Under the pieces are notes generated by a model. That model was not told where the DNA came from, did no database searches, and saw only the letters and a list, made by a program, of their open reading frames with translations. Source: Clostridia bacterium (GTDB taxonomy: Bacteria; Bacillota; Clostridia; Christensenellales; Borkfalkiaceae). Taken from it: 5,845 nucleotides of DNA. Each line of letters opens with the position of its first letter. Within the stretch, counting starts at the first letter, position 1. Of this stretch, positions 5,741-5,845 are shown piece after piece. The position numbers and the translations under genes were made by a program. Location: assembly GCA_017501125.1 (NCBI GenBank), contig JAFVXN010000066.1, positions 1-5,845 on the forward strand, given 5' to 3'.

Positions 5741-5845
5741 TCAGTTGTGGGAAATAACTTTCGGTGTCCCCCACTCTTTTGAGATACTCTCATGCGCGGG
5801 CATTAGCCTTTCGCGCGCTTCACACTTTAGGGGGAGTGTACCTTC
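5741..5845 (-). CDS. C-terminal 34 codons of an unidentified gene
   Basis: This frame is open from the window edge to a TGA at 5741-5743; the other two minus-strand frames have stops within it. The encoded tail includes KCEARERLMPAHE and ends EWGTPKVISHN, which looks like a soluble protein end. The support for coding is the uninterrupted frame, a normal amino-acid mix and the strong terminator 12 nt downstream. I do not recognise the family from so short a piece. A non-coding RNA ending in the same terminator is the alternative. Confidence 0.5.
   Translation of the reverse strand, partial: EGTLPLKCEARERLMPAHESISKEWGTPKVISHN

Noticed and set aside
5741..5845. Possible structured non-coding RNA ending in the 5696-5728 terminator
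   Set aside because: Short runs such as CCCCC/GGGGG can pair, but I could not fit a known RNA family, and one frame is open throughout and ends properly before the terminator. A partial coding gene is preferred, at moderate confidence.

Overview
The window looks like chromosomal DNA from a member of the Bacillota, most likely an uncultured Clostridia lineage of medium GC content. The reasons are sigma-A type promoters (TTGACA/TATAAT), strong AGGAG ribosome binding sites, short hairpin-plus-U-tract terminators, and a DUF5685 / J-domain-like gene pair that I know from clostridial genomes. Every credible gene lies on the minus strand, so transcription runs from right to left. No rRNA, tRNA, CRISPR array, insertion sequence or known riboswitch was recognised.

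Right edge (about 5845 to 5696): the last 34 codons of an unidentified gene end at 5741 and are followed 12 nt later by a good Rho-independent terminator.

Middle right (5645 to 3690): two tandem paralogous genes (5586-4789 and 4682-3753). Each encodes a short cytosolic N-terminal region, a two-helix membrane hairpin, a linker and a C-terminal S1-type RNA-binding domain. Each has its own promoter. The two promoters share an identical 32-bp block running from the -10 box to the Shine-Dalgarno sequence, although the proteins themselves are well diverged. A strong terminator follows the second gene. This pair is the best candidate here for an undescribed system: two membrane-tethered S1 proteins under a matched control element.

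Left half (3623 to 1): one promoter drives a tightly packed operon of four genes: a DUF5685 protein with Cys and Asp-rich motifs; a J-domain-like protein that has lost its HPD tripeptide and ends in a string of cysteines; a small polytopic membrane protein started by GTG; and RlmD, the Fe-S 23S rRNA uracil-5 methyltransferase, which runs off the left edge. The first three are probably a functional unit of unknown role. RlmD is recognisable in detail, but its last 40 or so codons in the window show an abrupt change of codon use.

Intergenic gaps are short. The two longest, 3574-3752 and 5587-5740, hold a promoter and a terminator each.
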